DNA from: an uncultured Gammaproteobacteria bacterium
Lineage (GTDB): Bacteria > Pseudomonadota > Gammaproteobacteria > Pseudomonadales > Ketobacteraceae
Assembly: GCA_913063125.1 (NCBI GenBank)
Contig: CAJXZM010000005.1
Location: 1 to 64,000, forward strand
DNA: 64,000 bases
Direction: 5' to 3'
A program made the translations under genes and the position numbers. Below, piece by piece: positions 15,803 through 24,671 of this stretch. The notes under the pieces were generated by a model, which worked only from the letters and a program-made list of their open reading frames with translations, ran no database searches and was not told the origin of the DNA. The stretch's first letter is position 1. The number at the start of each line of letters is the position of its first letter.

Positions 15803-16032
15803 CGCGGAGATTTTTGTACCTAAAAAATCCTCTGCGATTTTTGCGTCTGCAGGTTTTGTGCATGCAGCAATTTCGATTGTTGATGCATGCAAACCGGCAG
15901 TCTGTATGTGTCTCTCAATAATTGAGTGGCGCCGACATATGCTGCTGCGGCTGGGAGGAGTGATGTAATCGTATTTTAAACAATACCATCATCATTTTCA
16001 AAAAGGCCGCAGCAATCACTGCGGCCTTTTTT
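15803..16032 (+). ncRNA. Candidate structured RNA between cca and the EamA gene
   Basis: Three structures occur in series in this gap. First is a stem at 15803-15836 (CGCGGAGATTTTT with a near-complement). Second is a long stem at 15852-15895 with arms GGTTTTGTGCATGCA and TGCATGCAAACC, capped by CAAT-TTCG-ATTG, a UUCG tetraloop. Third is an intrinsic terminator at 16000-16032. Serial hairpins ending in a terminator are typical of a small RNA. A 70-codon frame (15756-15968) also crosses the region but has no ribosome-binding site and no recognisable domain. No clear promoter was found, so the call is tentative. Confidence 0.35.
16000..16032 (+). terminator. Intrinsic terminator
   Basis: An 8-bp GC-rich stem, GGCCGCAG / CTGCGGCC (16005-16012 and 16019-16026), has a six-base loop and is followed by TTTTTT. 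A run of five A precedes it, so it could act in both directions. On the plus strand it would end the candidate structured RNA. Confidence 0.85.
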
Positions 16033-16106
16033 CGTTTTGGTCGCATATAAAATCCACGCTGTCAGGTCCTAAAAGATTTCTATCATAAGGAGTAGAGGGA
16101 ACCGTC

Positions 16107-16985
16107 ATGTCTGTTGCAATTGCATATGTTATCGTGATTTTAGTTTGGGCCACAACGCCACTGGGTATTAAGTGGAGCAGTGAAGGGTTTGCCCCGTTAG
16201 CGGGAGCGTTTTGGAGGGTGTTTATTGCTGCTGTTGTAGCGACCATTTTGGCAAAGGCCATGCGAGTCGCTGTGCCTTACCATAAAAAGGCTCTTTCTAG
16301 TTACGCCGCTGCCAATATAGGGCTGTTTCTAGGGATTGGTGCGGTATATGTGGGCGCTGCATACTTGTCGTCGGGGTTGATCTCTGTGTTGTTTGGGTTG
16401 TCTCCTATAGTGTCCAGTGTGCTTGGTCGGTACCTTTTGGATGAGCCTCCGTTTGGTGTGCCGCAATGGGTCGCCTTAGCTTTGGCTTTGTGTGGATTGT
16501 TTGTGGTGTTTCAAGGTGATATGCAGGTAACACAGAATGCCTACGTGGGTTTTTTGCTGGTGATGTTTGCGATGTTGTGCTTTTGTTTGAGTGGCGTATT
16601 AATTAAAAAAATTGATGCGTCTTTACATCCAGTGGCACAAACAACGGGGTCTTTGACGCTCGCTGCACCGCTATTTGGTTTGGTGTATTTTTTTGTTGGA
16701 GAGTCTGTCGATAACATTACAGAGAAATCGGCAATGGCGATTGTTTACTTAGCATTGTTTGGGTCGATATTGGGATTTCTCAGTTACTTTTATGTGTTGC
16801 AGCGATTGCCTGCCACAACCGTGGCGTTAACAACGTTGGTGACGCCTGTTTTGGCAATTTCATTGGGGGTGTTTCTAAATGGAGAGGTATTGTCTTTGAG
16901 TGTTGTGCTGGGAGGTGTGCTAATTAGTGGTGGATTATGTGTTTATTATTGGGGTGGGGTGATGAGCAATGAGGCGACTAAATAA
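16107..16985 (+). CDS. EamA/DMT-family transporter
   Basis: A 292-residue inner membrane protein with ten predicted hydrophobic helices in two EamA repeats. The first begins at the N-terminus (AYVIVILVWATTPLGIKW), the second near residue 145 (AYVGFLLVMFAMLCFCLSGV). Members export amino acids, nucleobases or other small metabolites. The substrate is not predictable here. The start has a GAGGGAA ribosome-binding site. The last 8 bases overlap the end of the convergent HDOD gene. Confidence 0.9.
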   Translation: MSVAIAYVIVILVWATTPLGIKWSSEGFAPLAGAFWRVFIAAVVATILAKAMRVAVPYHKKALSSYAAANIGLFLGIGAVYVGAAYLSSGLISVLFGLSPIVSSVLGRYLLDEPPFGVPQWVALALALCGLFVVFQGDMQVTQNAYVGFLLVMFAMLCFCLSGVLIKKIDASLHPVAQTTGSLTLAAPLFGLVYFFVGESVDNITEKSAMAIVYLALFGSILGFLSYFYVLQRLPATTVALTTLVTPVLAISLGVFLNGEVLSLSVVLGGVLISGGLCVYYWGGVMSNEATK

Positions 16986-17871
16986 TTAACATTCGTGTGA
17001 TGTCGGTTATTTCATCTTTATGCTCAGAGACGATTTTTAGTCCTTGGAAGGGTGTTATTTCACCTTTCTTGAATTTTACTTTATTGGCTGCGGGGGTGTC
17101 TGTGATTTTTGGGCAGTCTTTGATTTTGTCTGTGCCAAGATAAGCATGGTATCGAGCGATGAGTACAAGGTCGGCAAGGTCTGGTTTTTTGCTCTCGTCT
17201 CGCATCCATTGGTCCTTTGTGCGAGCGCAGTCAATGATATCTTCAGGCATATTCCAGTGCTCTAGAATGGCGACGGAGAATTCATTGCCGTGCTGTTCAA
17301 TCATTTTATCAATCAGTTTCCAGTGGTAATCGGTTTTTAATTTTTCCCCTAGGGAAGAGATAATGAAAAGGGCGCCAGTGTCCTGTAGTAGACCTGCTAA
17401 TAATGCATTTTCACTTGTAAAGTTGAGGGTGAATCCTGCTATCCAAGCCGATATTGCAGCAATGGTTGCGCTTTGTGCCCATACGTTTTTTATTTTTTGT
17501 CGAATAATGACTTTGTCGGTTTTAAATAACTTGTCGAGAGTATAGATAAGGACAAGATTTTTTGTGGTGTCCGCTCCCATTCTGCGAATTGCAATGCTGA
17601 GGTGTTCGCAAGGGTCTTTTCCGTGGTAAAGCGAGCTGGAGGCAACTTTCATTAGGAGGTTTGATAAGTTTTGGTCGTATTCCAAAATCTCGACTAAGTC
17701 TTTAGCTCGATAGTTAGGGTCTAGTACTAAGTCCCCCACACGGGAGGCAATTTTGGGGAAGTCAGGTAAAGGTCGGAGCCCACTTGTTATGTCTTGCTGT
17801 AGCCGTAAGTATAATTTATGGCTGTCACGTTCAATTGTCGCTTGGTTTTGAATGGGTTTTGTTGGGCTCAT
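16978..17871 (-). CDS. HDOD domain protein
   Basis: The 297-residue protein has an HDOD domain over roughly residues 30-230: LPDFPKIASRVGDLVLDPNY at the start, YDQNLSNLLMKVASSSLYHG in the middle and LEHWNMPEDIIDCAR near the end. HDOD proteins are HD-fold relatives lacking the full metal-binding set and usually act as signalling adaptors. No receiver, GGDEF or EAL domain is attached. Its pathway is unknown. It is convergent with the EamA gene and reads away from it. Confidence 0.85.
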   Translation of the reverse strand: MSPTKPIQNQATIERDSHKLYLRLQQDITSGLRPLPDFPKIASRVGDLVLDPNYRAKDLVEILEYDQNLSNLLMKVASSSLYHGKDPCEHLSIAIRRMGADTTKNLVLIYTLDKLFKTDKVIIRQKIKNVWAQSATIAAISAWIAGFTLNFTSENALLAGLLQDTGALFIISSLGEKLKTDYHWKLIDKMIEQHGNEFSVAILEHWNMPEDIIDCARTKDQWMRDESKKPDLADLVLIARYHAYLGTDKIKDCPKITDTPAANKVKFKKGEITPFQGLKIVSEHKDEITDITRMLII

Positions 17872-18011
17872 GAGGGCAAGGGCGGCTTTATGTAATGTAA
17901 GTCAAGGATGAGTCTTTTTGTTAGGGGGCATTCATGTCTTTGCTTATAACTATAGTCTGTTTTTGTAAGGATGTAGCCACATTTAGGCGATGATAATTCA
18001 TGAGTTTGGGG

Positions 18012-18653
18012 TTAGCTGAGCATCATTTGCCGCTCTAGGTGTAAGCGGTTTGCCATCACCTCTGCACCGTTATAGATAGCTTTGATGTGGTGAATTAATC
18101 GTTGCTCTGCATCTTTTCTCATGGCGTATGGTAGGTCGATAGTGGATACGCCAATATAAAAAATAATGGTGCTAATAGCTTCTGCAACCAGGGATGCGTC
18201 TGTGATATTTCGATGCTTTAATCGGCTTTCAAGCTCGATTAAGTGTGCCAGCTCTTTGTTGATTTGAGTGAGCTCTTTTTTGATAGCTTGCCTTAGCTCG
18301 GCGGAGCTTCCGACGGCTTCTCGGGCTAATACGCGAAAAAGGTCGCCATTTTCTTTGAAATGCTCAAGGCAGTATCCGACGAGACTTTGGGTGATGTCAT
18401 CGGTTTCCTTGTGGGACTGTTTTGCCGTTTTTAATAGGGCGTGTAGTTTTTGTGTGGCGGCTTCTATGAGTTCGAGTCCTAGCGCGTCTAAGTTTTTGAA
18501 ATGACGGTAAAAAGATGTTGGTGCGATACCTGCCTCTTTGGCTACTTCTCTTAGGCTTAAGCTTGAAAGGCCTTTGTCTTCATTTAGCTTGCGCAATGCT
18601 GCAGAAATGATCGCTTCTCGGGTTCTTTGTTTTTGTGCTGCTCTAGTTGTCAT
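18012..18653 (-). CDS. FabR-like TetR family repressor
   Basis: A 213-residue TetR regulator. Its DNA-binding region (SLSLREVAKEAGIAPTSFYR, residues ~35-54) is nearly the same as that of E. coli FabR, and the rest matches FabR/DesT spacing, including LAREAVGSSAELRQAI. FabR-type repressors sense unsaturated and saturated acyl-ACP or acyl-CoA and control desaturation or unsaturated fatty acid genes. Here the divergent neighbours are a wax ester synthase and a fatty acyl-CoA reductase, which suggests control of neutral lipid synthesis. A possible operator lies 37 bases before its start. The GGAAAAAC ribosome-binding site supports the start. Confidence 0.85.
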   Translation of the reverse strand: MTTRAAQKQRTREAIISAALRKLNEDKGLSSLSLREVAKEAGIAPTSFYRHFKNLDALGLELIEAATQKLHALLKTAKQSHKETDDITQSLVGYCLEHFKENGDLFRVLAREAVGSSAELRQAIKKELTQINKELAHLIELESRLKHRNITDASLVAEAISTIIFYIGVSTIDLPYAMRKDAEQRLIHHIKAIYNGAEVMANRLHLERQMMLS

Positions 18654-18689
18654 GTTTTTCCGCTATTTTGATACGTTGGTCACGTATTC

Positions 18690-18707
18690 AGGGTACATGT
18701 GTTAGCT
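18690..18707. promoter_or_regulatory. Putative FabR-type operator
   Basis: AGGGTACATGTGTTAGCT is similar in layout (14 of 18 positions, from my memory of the site) to the GTACA-rich FabR site upstream of E. coli fabB, and shows partial dyad symmetry. It lies between the FabR-like gene and the divergent wax ester synthase gene, where it could control both. This is inference from pattern and position only. Confidence 0.4.
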
Positions 18708-18924
18708 GAAAATTCAAGTTTTACTTTGTTTTGTGCTTGAGGCGGCTGGTTTTTGGGTGGGTAGCCCACTTATAGGTTTGAAAATTGGTTGCATCTGTTT
18801 GGGTATTGAGTACTATGGCTCACACTTGTACGCTGAAATTGGCGTCAGTGCTCAATGTTTAGTTGAGATCATAATAGTGAGAAAGCAAACTGATTGGGAT
18901 TGGTTTGCGGGTAAAGGGAAGAAT

Positions 18925-20295
18925 ATGAGGAATAGTAAAGCCGTAGAACCAGAGGTTATGTCGGTTGTTGATACCGCATGGCTGCGAATGGATTCGCCAG
19001 AAAATTTAATGGTGATTAATGGTTTTTGGGTATTTGAAGAGTCGTTTTCGCGAGATCGCTTTGTACGTATTGTGCAGGAGCGGTTGTTGGCGATCCCCCG
19101 ATTTAGAAATGTCCCCTTAAATCAAAAGAATCAGTATTTCTGGCAGCCTGTTGATGATATTGACCTTGATTATCACGTATCCAGTGTTGTATTGCCTAAA
19201 ACGGGTCAAGCTGATGAGGATATGAAGGCATTTATTGCCGGAATAATTTCAGAACCTCTTGATGCGGGTAAGCCGTTATGGCGTTTTTATCATGTGGCGG
19301 ATTATAAGGGCAAGAGTGCGATTGTATTTCGGATTCATCATGCATATGCCGATGGTATTGCGTTGATATCTGTTTTTGATGCGATTGCTGATAAGTCTGT
19401 ATTGCACACATCCCCAGCAGCACACGCAACATTCCCAGAAGTACTCACCGCGCAGCCGGGTATGTTGGGCGGGTTAGTGTATGGCGTTAAAAAGGTGGGG
19501 GTTGCCAGTTTATTCACGCTTGGGTGGCTGTATGAAGCCGCTCATGTAGCGTTACTTTCATCGGATAGCAAAACCACCTACAAACAGTCGTTAACTGTGA
19601 ACAAGCAGGTTGCTTGGGCGTCACCGTTAGATGTTGCTGAAGTGAAGGCGGTCGGAAAGGCGATTGGATGTACGGTAAATGATGTTTTACTAGGGTGCGT
19701 TGCAGGCAGTTTGCGGGGTTATTTGGCGAGTACTGGTGGTTCTCCAGATGGTGTGACGTTACGAGCTACAGTGCCTGTTAACTTGCGGCCTTTGTCAGAA
19801 GCAATGAATTTGGGCAATCATTTTGGCTTGGTGTATCTGGAGCTGCCAGTGGCGGAACCTGATGCGTCGAAGAGAATTGCCAAAGTTCGCCAAAACATGT
19901 CTACACTGAAAAGTGGTATTCAAGCACAAATGACTTACGGTGTGCTGGCTATTTTGGGCCGATTTCCTACCAAAGTGCAGCGTTTTTCGTTGGATTTTTT
20001 TAGCCAGAAAGCCTCGGCAGTGATGACCAATGTACCAGGACCAGCAGAAGCTATTCATTTTGATGGCGTAGCGCTCACTCATCCGATGTTTTGGGTGCCG
20101 CAGTCAGGCAACATTGGTGTCGGTGTCAGTATTTTGAGCTATGCCGGCAATGTTGAGTTTGGTTTGGTCGCAGATAAGGCGTTGGTATCTGATCCTTCAA
20201 TTATTGTTGAGGGGTTTGTGGCGGAGTTTCAAGCGTTGCAACGACGGGTAAATGAAGGTGATCCGCTCTTAGCGGTAGAGTTTTCAGCAGCCTAA
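18925..20295 (+). CDS. Wax ester synthase / diacylglycerol acyltransferase (WS/DGAT)
   Basis: WS/DGAT enzymes join acyl-CoA to a fatty alcohol (wax ester) or to diacylglycerol (triacylglycerol). The catalytic motif HHAYADG is present within RIHHAYADGIALISV. The conserved MSVVDTAWLRMDSPENLM opening and a C-terminal SNIGVGVSILSYAG-like segment (GNIGVGVSILSYAG) are also seen. The frame is open from 18733, but ATG 18925 is preferred: it has an AAAGGGAAG ribosome-binding site, and the 456 residues fit the family. The next gene is a fatty acyl-CoA reductase, which would supply the alcohol. The FabR-like repressor is divergent upstream. Confidence 0.93.
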   Translation: MRNSKAVEPEVMSVVDTAWLRMDSPENLMVINGFWVFEESFSRDRFVRIVQERLLAIPRFRNVPLNQKNQYFWQPVDDIDLDYHVSSVVLPKTGQADEDMKAFIAGIISEPLDAGKPLWRFYHVADYKGKSAIVFRIHHAYADGIALISVFDAIADKSVLHTSPAAHATFPEVLTAQPGMLGGLVYGVKKVGVASLFTLGWLYEAAHVALLSSDSKTTYKQSLTVNKQVAWASPLDVAEVKAVGKAIGCTVNDVLLGCVAGSLRGYLASTGGSPDGVTLRATVPVNLRPLSEAMNLGNHFGLVYLELPVAEPDASKRIAKVRQNMSTLKSGIQAQMTYGVLAILGRFPTKVQRFSLDFFSQKASAVMTNVPGPAEAIHFDGVALTHPMFWVPQSGNIGVGVSILSYAGNVEFGLVADKALVSDPSIIVEGFVAEFQALQRRVNEGDPLLAVEFSAA

Positions 20296-20408
20296 GCGGG
20301 TATTGGGTTTAGGTTGTATTTTGAGTTTTTAGAACGCATTTTGAGTGTTTTTAGTTTTTGGGTGATTTTAAATTTAGGTAACCCCGTTTTGGGGAATGAG
20401 GAGCAAAC

Positions 20409-22391
20409 ATGAGTTATTTCGTAACAGGTGCCACCGGTTTTCTTGGCCGTTTTTTGATGAAGAATTTAGTGAAGCGGGAAGGTACAATTTATGTGCTGGT
20501 CCGTAATGAATCAGCGTATAAAGTGGAGTTGCTGCGTGAAGAGTTAGGAGTGACTGCGGAAAAGGTCGTTGCGGTTGCCGGTGATTTAGCGGCACCTAAT
20601 TTGGGTGTTAGTGATGAAATGATTGCCACGTTAAAGGGCAACGTTAAACATTTTTTTCATCTGGCTGCTATTTATGATTTAACCGCATCAGAAGAGTCTC
20701 AAGTTGTTGCCAATATGGATGGTACAAAACATGCAATTCAACTTGCGGAGACGGTAAATGCCGGTTGTCTGCATCATACTAGTTCTATTGCTGCTGCTGG
20801 CATGTTCTCAGGTATTTTCAGAGAGGATATGTTTGAAGAAGCTGAGAAATTGGATGATCCGTATTTAAGAACCAAACACGATTCTGAAGGGTTGGTGCGA
20901 AATAGCTGTAGTGTTCCTTATCGCATCTATCGCCCTGCTATGGTGGTTGGCCATTCAAAGACCGGTGAGATGGATAAGATTGATGGCCCTTACTTCTTTT
21001 TCCAAATGATTAAGAAATTGCGTAGTGCTTTACCGCCATGGATGCCTATGGTGGGGATTGAAGGCGGGCGACTCAATATTGTTCCTGTTGATTATGTTGT
21101 TGATGCAATGGATCATATTGCTCACAGCGATGATCTTGACGGTAAATGTTTTCACTTAACCGATACAGATCACTATAAAGTAGGCGAAGCGATTAATATT
21201 TTTGCTAAAGCTGGCAATGCGCCTCAGATGAGTATGCGTATAGATCGTAACTTGTTTGGGTTTGTGCCACCGTTTGTTAAGCAAGCGCTGGGTTCTATGC
21301 CGCCAGTGCAACGTATTATTGGTATGGTGCTAAATGATTTGGGTATTCCTAAATCCACACTAAAATTCATGGAGTATCGAACGCGCTTTGACAATCGTGA
21401 GACTCGGGCTGCGTTGGATGGTTCGGGTATCAGCTGCCCTTCACTTACTAATTATGCTCCTACCATCTGGGATTTTTGGGCGCGAAACTTAGACCCTGAC
21501 AATTTTGTGGATCGTACCCTTGAAGGTTGTGTTGAAGGTAAAGTTATTGTAGTAACGGGTGGTACATCGGGTATTGGTAAGGCTGCAGCACTTAAGTTAG
21601 GTGAGGCAGGTGCAAAGGTTGTATTGGCCGCTCGTACAAAAGAGAAGTTAGAGGAAACCAAAGCAGAAATTGAGGCATTAGGTGGAAAGGCTTATACCTA
21701 TTCTGTTGATGTTTCTGATATGGATGATTGTGATCGTTTTTGTGAGTTGGTACTAAAGGATATGGGACGTGTGGATATACTGGTGAACAACGCTGGTCGC
21801 TCGATTCGTCGTGCTATTTCTGCATCTTATGATCGTTTTCATGATTTTGAGCGCACAATGCAGCTTAACTATTTTGGCTCACTACGATTAATGATGAACC
21901 TTTTGCCTGGGATGGAAGAGCAGCACTCAGGGCAGGTTATTAATATCTCGTCAATCGGTGTGTTAACGAATGCTCCGCGATTCTCTGCTTATGTTGCTTC
22001 GAAATCAGCGCTGGACGCTTTTACTCGTTGTGCGGCCTCAGAATTTTCTGATGAAGGTATTAAATTTACCACAATTAATATGCCTCTAGTGCGTACACCA
22101 ATGATTGCACCAACGAAAATTTATGAAAATGTACCAACGATTAGCCCTGAAGAGGCGGCTGATATGATTTGTGAAGCGGTTATCTATAAGCCGAAGCGTA
22201 TTGCCACAAGGCTAGGTATCTTTGCTCAGGTGATGGGTACTGTTGCACCTAAAATGACGGAGATTATTTTGAATACGGGTTTCAGAATGTTTCCAGATTC
22301 AACCGCGTCTAAAGGTGATGAAAATAAGCCGGCCGCAGTATCTAGTGAACAGGTTGCTTTTGCCTATCTGATGCGTGGTATTCACTGGTAG
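20409..22391 (+). CDS. Fatty acyl-CoA reductase, two-domain SDR type (alcohol-forming)
   Basis: The 660-residue protein closely resembles the Marinobacter fatty acyl-CoA reductase Maqu_2507 (about 661 residues) along its whole length. It has an extended-SDR N-terminal half (TGATGFLG at 6-13, YLRTK active site) and a classical SDR C-terminal half from about residue 375 (VVTGGTSGIGKA, YVASK), ending in AFAYLMRGIHW. Enzymes of this type reduce acyl-CoA to fatty aldehyde and then to fatty alcohol with NADPH. Directly upstream, 113 bases away, is the wax ester synthase that would use the alcohol. A GAGGAGC ribosome-binding site precedes the start. A very long symmetric terminator follows. Confidence 0.93.
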   Translation: MSYFVTGATGFLGRFLMKNLVKREGTIYVLVRNESAYKVELLREELGVTAEKVVAVAGDLAAPNLGVSDEMIATLKGNVKHFFHLAAIYDLTASEESQVVANMDGTKHAIQLAETVNAGCLHHTSSIAAAGMFSGIFREDMFEEAEKLDDPYLRTKHDSEGLVRNSCSVPYRIYRPAMVVGHSKTGEMDKIDGPYFFFQMIKKLRSALPPWMPMVGIEGGRLNIVPVDYVVDAMDHIAHSDDLDGKCFHLTDTDHYKVGEAINIFAKAGNAPQMSMRIDRNLFGFVPPFVKQALGSMPPVQRIIGMVLNDLGIPKSTLKFMEYRTRFDNRETRAALDGSGISCPSLTNYAPTIWDFWARNLDPDNFVDRTLEGCVEGKVIVVTGGTSGIGKAAALKLGEAGAKVVLAARTKEKLEETKAEIEALGGKAYTYSVDVSDMDDCDRFCELVLKDMGRVDILVNNAGRSIRRAISASYDRFHDFERTMQLNYFGSLRLMMNLLPGMEEQHSGQVINISSIGVLTNAPRFSAYVASKSALDAFTRCAASEFSDEGIKFTTINMPLVRTPMIAPTKIYENVPTISPEEAADMICEAVIYKPKRIATRLGIFAQVMGTVAPKMTEIILNTGFRMFPDSTASKGDENKPAAVSSEQVAFAYLMRGIHW

Positions 22392-22425
22392 GTTAGAAAA
22401 ACTTTGTATAAGAGAAAAGAGTTGG

Positions 22426-22486
22426 CGTGAGAATCAGCCATAAAAAATGCCGACAATGTCGGCATTTTTTATGGCTGATTCTCACG
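22426..22486. terminator. Long symmetric bidirectional terminator (30-bp perfect arms)
   Basis: A perfect inverted repeat with 30-base arms (22426-22455 and 22457-22486) around one central base. The GC core is ATGCCGACA / TGTCGGCAT, flanked by TAAAAAA and TTTTTTA runs. Pairing continues 14 bases past those runs. It separates the convergent reductase and MORN genes and should stop transcription from both sides. Confidence 0.95.
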
Positions 22487-22504
22487 TTATTAATATTAGT
22501 AAAA

Positions 22505-23989
22505 TCACCAGTTTCGGTAGCCAGTCTGGGTGTCTTTTGACAACCTAAATACACCGTTATTAATCGTGTGATTTGCCTTGGATGAGTTGGTGGCTTGTTT
22601 GTCGTTAAACAGTGCTAAATCAAATGTGCCGCTTATCCATTGGTTATCATCGCTTTTTACTGTGATAGTGCTGGGTTTGATTTCGGATGCTTGGTAAACG
22701 CCACGGCCTTTGTATGAAACCGAAACATCACTGTCATCAATGGTGTATACACCAGGGCCTCGGTAATTGGATAGCTGTATTAGAATCTTAACGGCTCCGT
22801 GTTTTGATTCGATGTGAACCGTGTCGGAGAACAGGGCGCTACGTTTTTTCCAGGCTGCTTGTTCCGGTAGGGACATAAGGTCTACCTTGAAATCATGGTT
22901 GAACAGCACATTAGATGTCTTGCGAGGAATGTCTGCAAGGCTGTAGTTTTTTGATAGCTTTTCGATATCCTTTTTGATGGTTTGCTTAAAGGCTGATTTT
23001 GCTTCGACAACAGGAATTGTAGAAATTACTGCAGAAACGAGGGGTGGCGTTATGATGGGCGTTGAAGGTTCGGAGGCGACAGCAACGTTAATAGTGGTCG
23101 GCGTGATTTTTTGTCCAAATTTATATTCGCAATCACTTTTTTTGCCGTGTGTTTTGCATGTGCCTTTACCGTGCGCCATATCGTTTTGAAAGGGGCCAAC
23201 GAATTCATCGCCCAGTGCGGTTAGCAATATGCCATAACCTGCTTTTTTGCCTAGGTTAAAATAACCTTCGTAAGAACCCCCCGCTTGATATTTGATGCGA
23301 CCCTTCCCTGTGCGCTTCCCGTTTCTCCATTGGCCAGTGTAACGGTCACCATTTGCATAAAAGAACTCTCCAAAACCATCGGGGTGACCATTGGAGAAGT
23401 TCCCTTCGTATTTATCGCCAGAAACAAAGGTTAACGTGCCTAGGCCCTGAGGTGCGTTGTTTTTCCATGCCCCTTGGTAATAACTACTATCTGCGTAGAC
23501 ATACTTACCTTCGCCAGATTGTTCCCCCATGACGAATTGACCGGAATAGGCAGCACCATTAGTAAATGTTTTGGTTCCTTCGCCATTTGGTTGGTCATTT
23601 TTCCATTGGCCTGTGTATATTTCACCATTGCGCCATTTCATTGTGCCTTGGTTCGCTCGCTCACCATTGATGAAATGGCCACTATATTGTGATCCATCGC
23701 TATAGGTTTTAATGCCTTTTCCTTGGGCTGTGTTGTTTTCCCAGCGACCTTCATACACGGTACTGTCAGCCCAGGTACGTTTACCTTGCCCAGACTTTTG
23801 CCCATGCACCCACTGACCGTCATAGCTTCCGCCGCTAAGGTATGTATAGGCCCCTTTACCGTGAAAACGGTTGTTTGTATCTCTGTCGCCATCGTAGGTA
23901 TCTGCAATGACTGGAGACAAAAACGCGATGCCAAACGTGAGGGTTGCGGCACGAAGGCGTTGTTTGGAGAAGAGTGTAGTGTGAGGCAT
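22505..23989 (-). CDS. Exported MORN-repeat protein
   Basis: After a signal peptide (AATLTFGIAFLSPVIA), residues ~30-290 are about eleven MORN repeats of the form YxGxWxNGxxxGxG, for example YTGQWKNDQPNGEGTKTF. The C-terminal ~200 residues form a separate domain of unknown type, with beta-rich segments and VSYKGRGVYQASEI. MORN repeats form elongated sheets that bind lipids or proteins; the role here is unknown. The frame opens at 24001; ATG 23989 (MPHTTLFSKQ) is preferred because it gives a compact signal peptide, but 24001 remains possible. It converges on the acyl-CoA reductase gene. Confidence 0.85.
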   Translation of the reverse strand: MPHTTLFSKQRLRAATLTFGIAFLSPVIADTYDGDRDTNNRFHGKGAYTYLSGGSYDGQWVHGQKSGQGKRTWADSTVYEGRWENNTAQGKGIKTYSDGSQYSGHFINGERANQGTMKWRNGEIYTGQWKNDQPNGEGTKTFTNGAAYSGQFVMGEQSGEGKYVYADSSYYQGAWKNNAPQGLGTLTFVSGDKYEGNFSNGHPDGFGEFFYANGDRYTGQWRNGKRTGKGRIKYQAGGSYEGYFNLGKKAGYGILLTALGDEFVGPFQNDMAHGKGTCKTHGKKSDCEYKFGQKITPTTINVAVASEPSTPIITPPLVSAVISTIPVVEAKSAFKQTIKKDIEKLSKNYSLADIPRKTSNVLFNHDFKVDLMSLPEQAAWKKRSALFSDTVHIESKHGAVKILIQLSNYRGPGVYTIDDSDVSVSYKGRGVYQASEIKPSTITVKSDDNQWISGTFDLALFNDKQATNSSKANHTINNGVFRLSKDTQTGYRNW

Positions 23990-24208
23990 TATTGTACCCA
24001 ATCCATGTGATGTTTTTTGTTATTAGGTGTGTGTTTGTTTTTTGAGCCTTTGGTTTAGATTGATATGTTATTACGAGGGGGTGGCTTTATGCCAGAACTT
24101 CTTTGCAGAAAAGATAACTTCATTCCATGTGCGGAGCATTCCTTTGAGCTATCGTTAGTGAGGTAGAGGTTCAGTTAAGAGCCCTTATTTGGTTAAGGAG
24201 GAGACATT

Positions 24209-24463
24209 ATGCGTATTATCTTTCTTTGGTTACAGCGTTGTTTCTTACCCTTATGGCGGCAAAATACAGATCAGAATCAAGGGGATAAACGACATTTTTA
24301 TCGTCGAACATTATGTGCTGAATATCAAAAAAAGAAATCGATGGTGAAAAATTTCTGGATTATTGCGGGTGTTGTTGTCCTAATTCAACCGTCACTTCAT
24401 GTTGTTTTGGTTGTGGCAATATTTACAACCTTTATTTCCTTTATGTATTTGGATGAATGCTGA
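24209..24463 (+). CDS. Small membrane protein of unknown function
   Basis: An 84-residue product with a very strong ribosome-binding site, AAGGAGGAGACATT, just before its ATG. That site is the main reason to accept it as a gene. The N-terminal half is basic and polar. The C-terminal half (WIIAGVVVLIQPSLHVVLVV and on) is one long or two short membrane segments, ending in MYLDEC. I recognise no family. It stands alone between the MORN gene (opposite strand) and the transglycosylase gene, 208 bases before the latter. Confidence 0.6.
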   Translation: MRIIFLWLQRCFLPLWRQNTDQNQGDKRHFYRRTLCAEYQKKKSMVKNFWIIAGVVVLIQPSLHVVLVVAIFTTFISFMYLDEC

Positions 24464-24671
24464 CGAAACGCATCTACTGCAATTGCTTGTATGTATGCGC
24501 TTACTTTTGTATGAATTTATGTGCATTTAATCCAACGAAAACCATACCGTTATAAGGTCATGACTTTTAGCGGTAATAAAATCTAAGTTTTTGGTCAATG
24601 TTTGAACGGTTTTCTGGAATAATTACAGAGAAAGTATAAATGAGCAGTAAATTATTTATTGGGGGTTGTTG

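Noticed and set aside
15756-15968. 70-codon frame between cca and the EamA gene
   Set aside because: There is no ribosome-binding site, and the region is made of hairpins. An RNA role fits better than coding.
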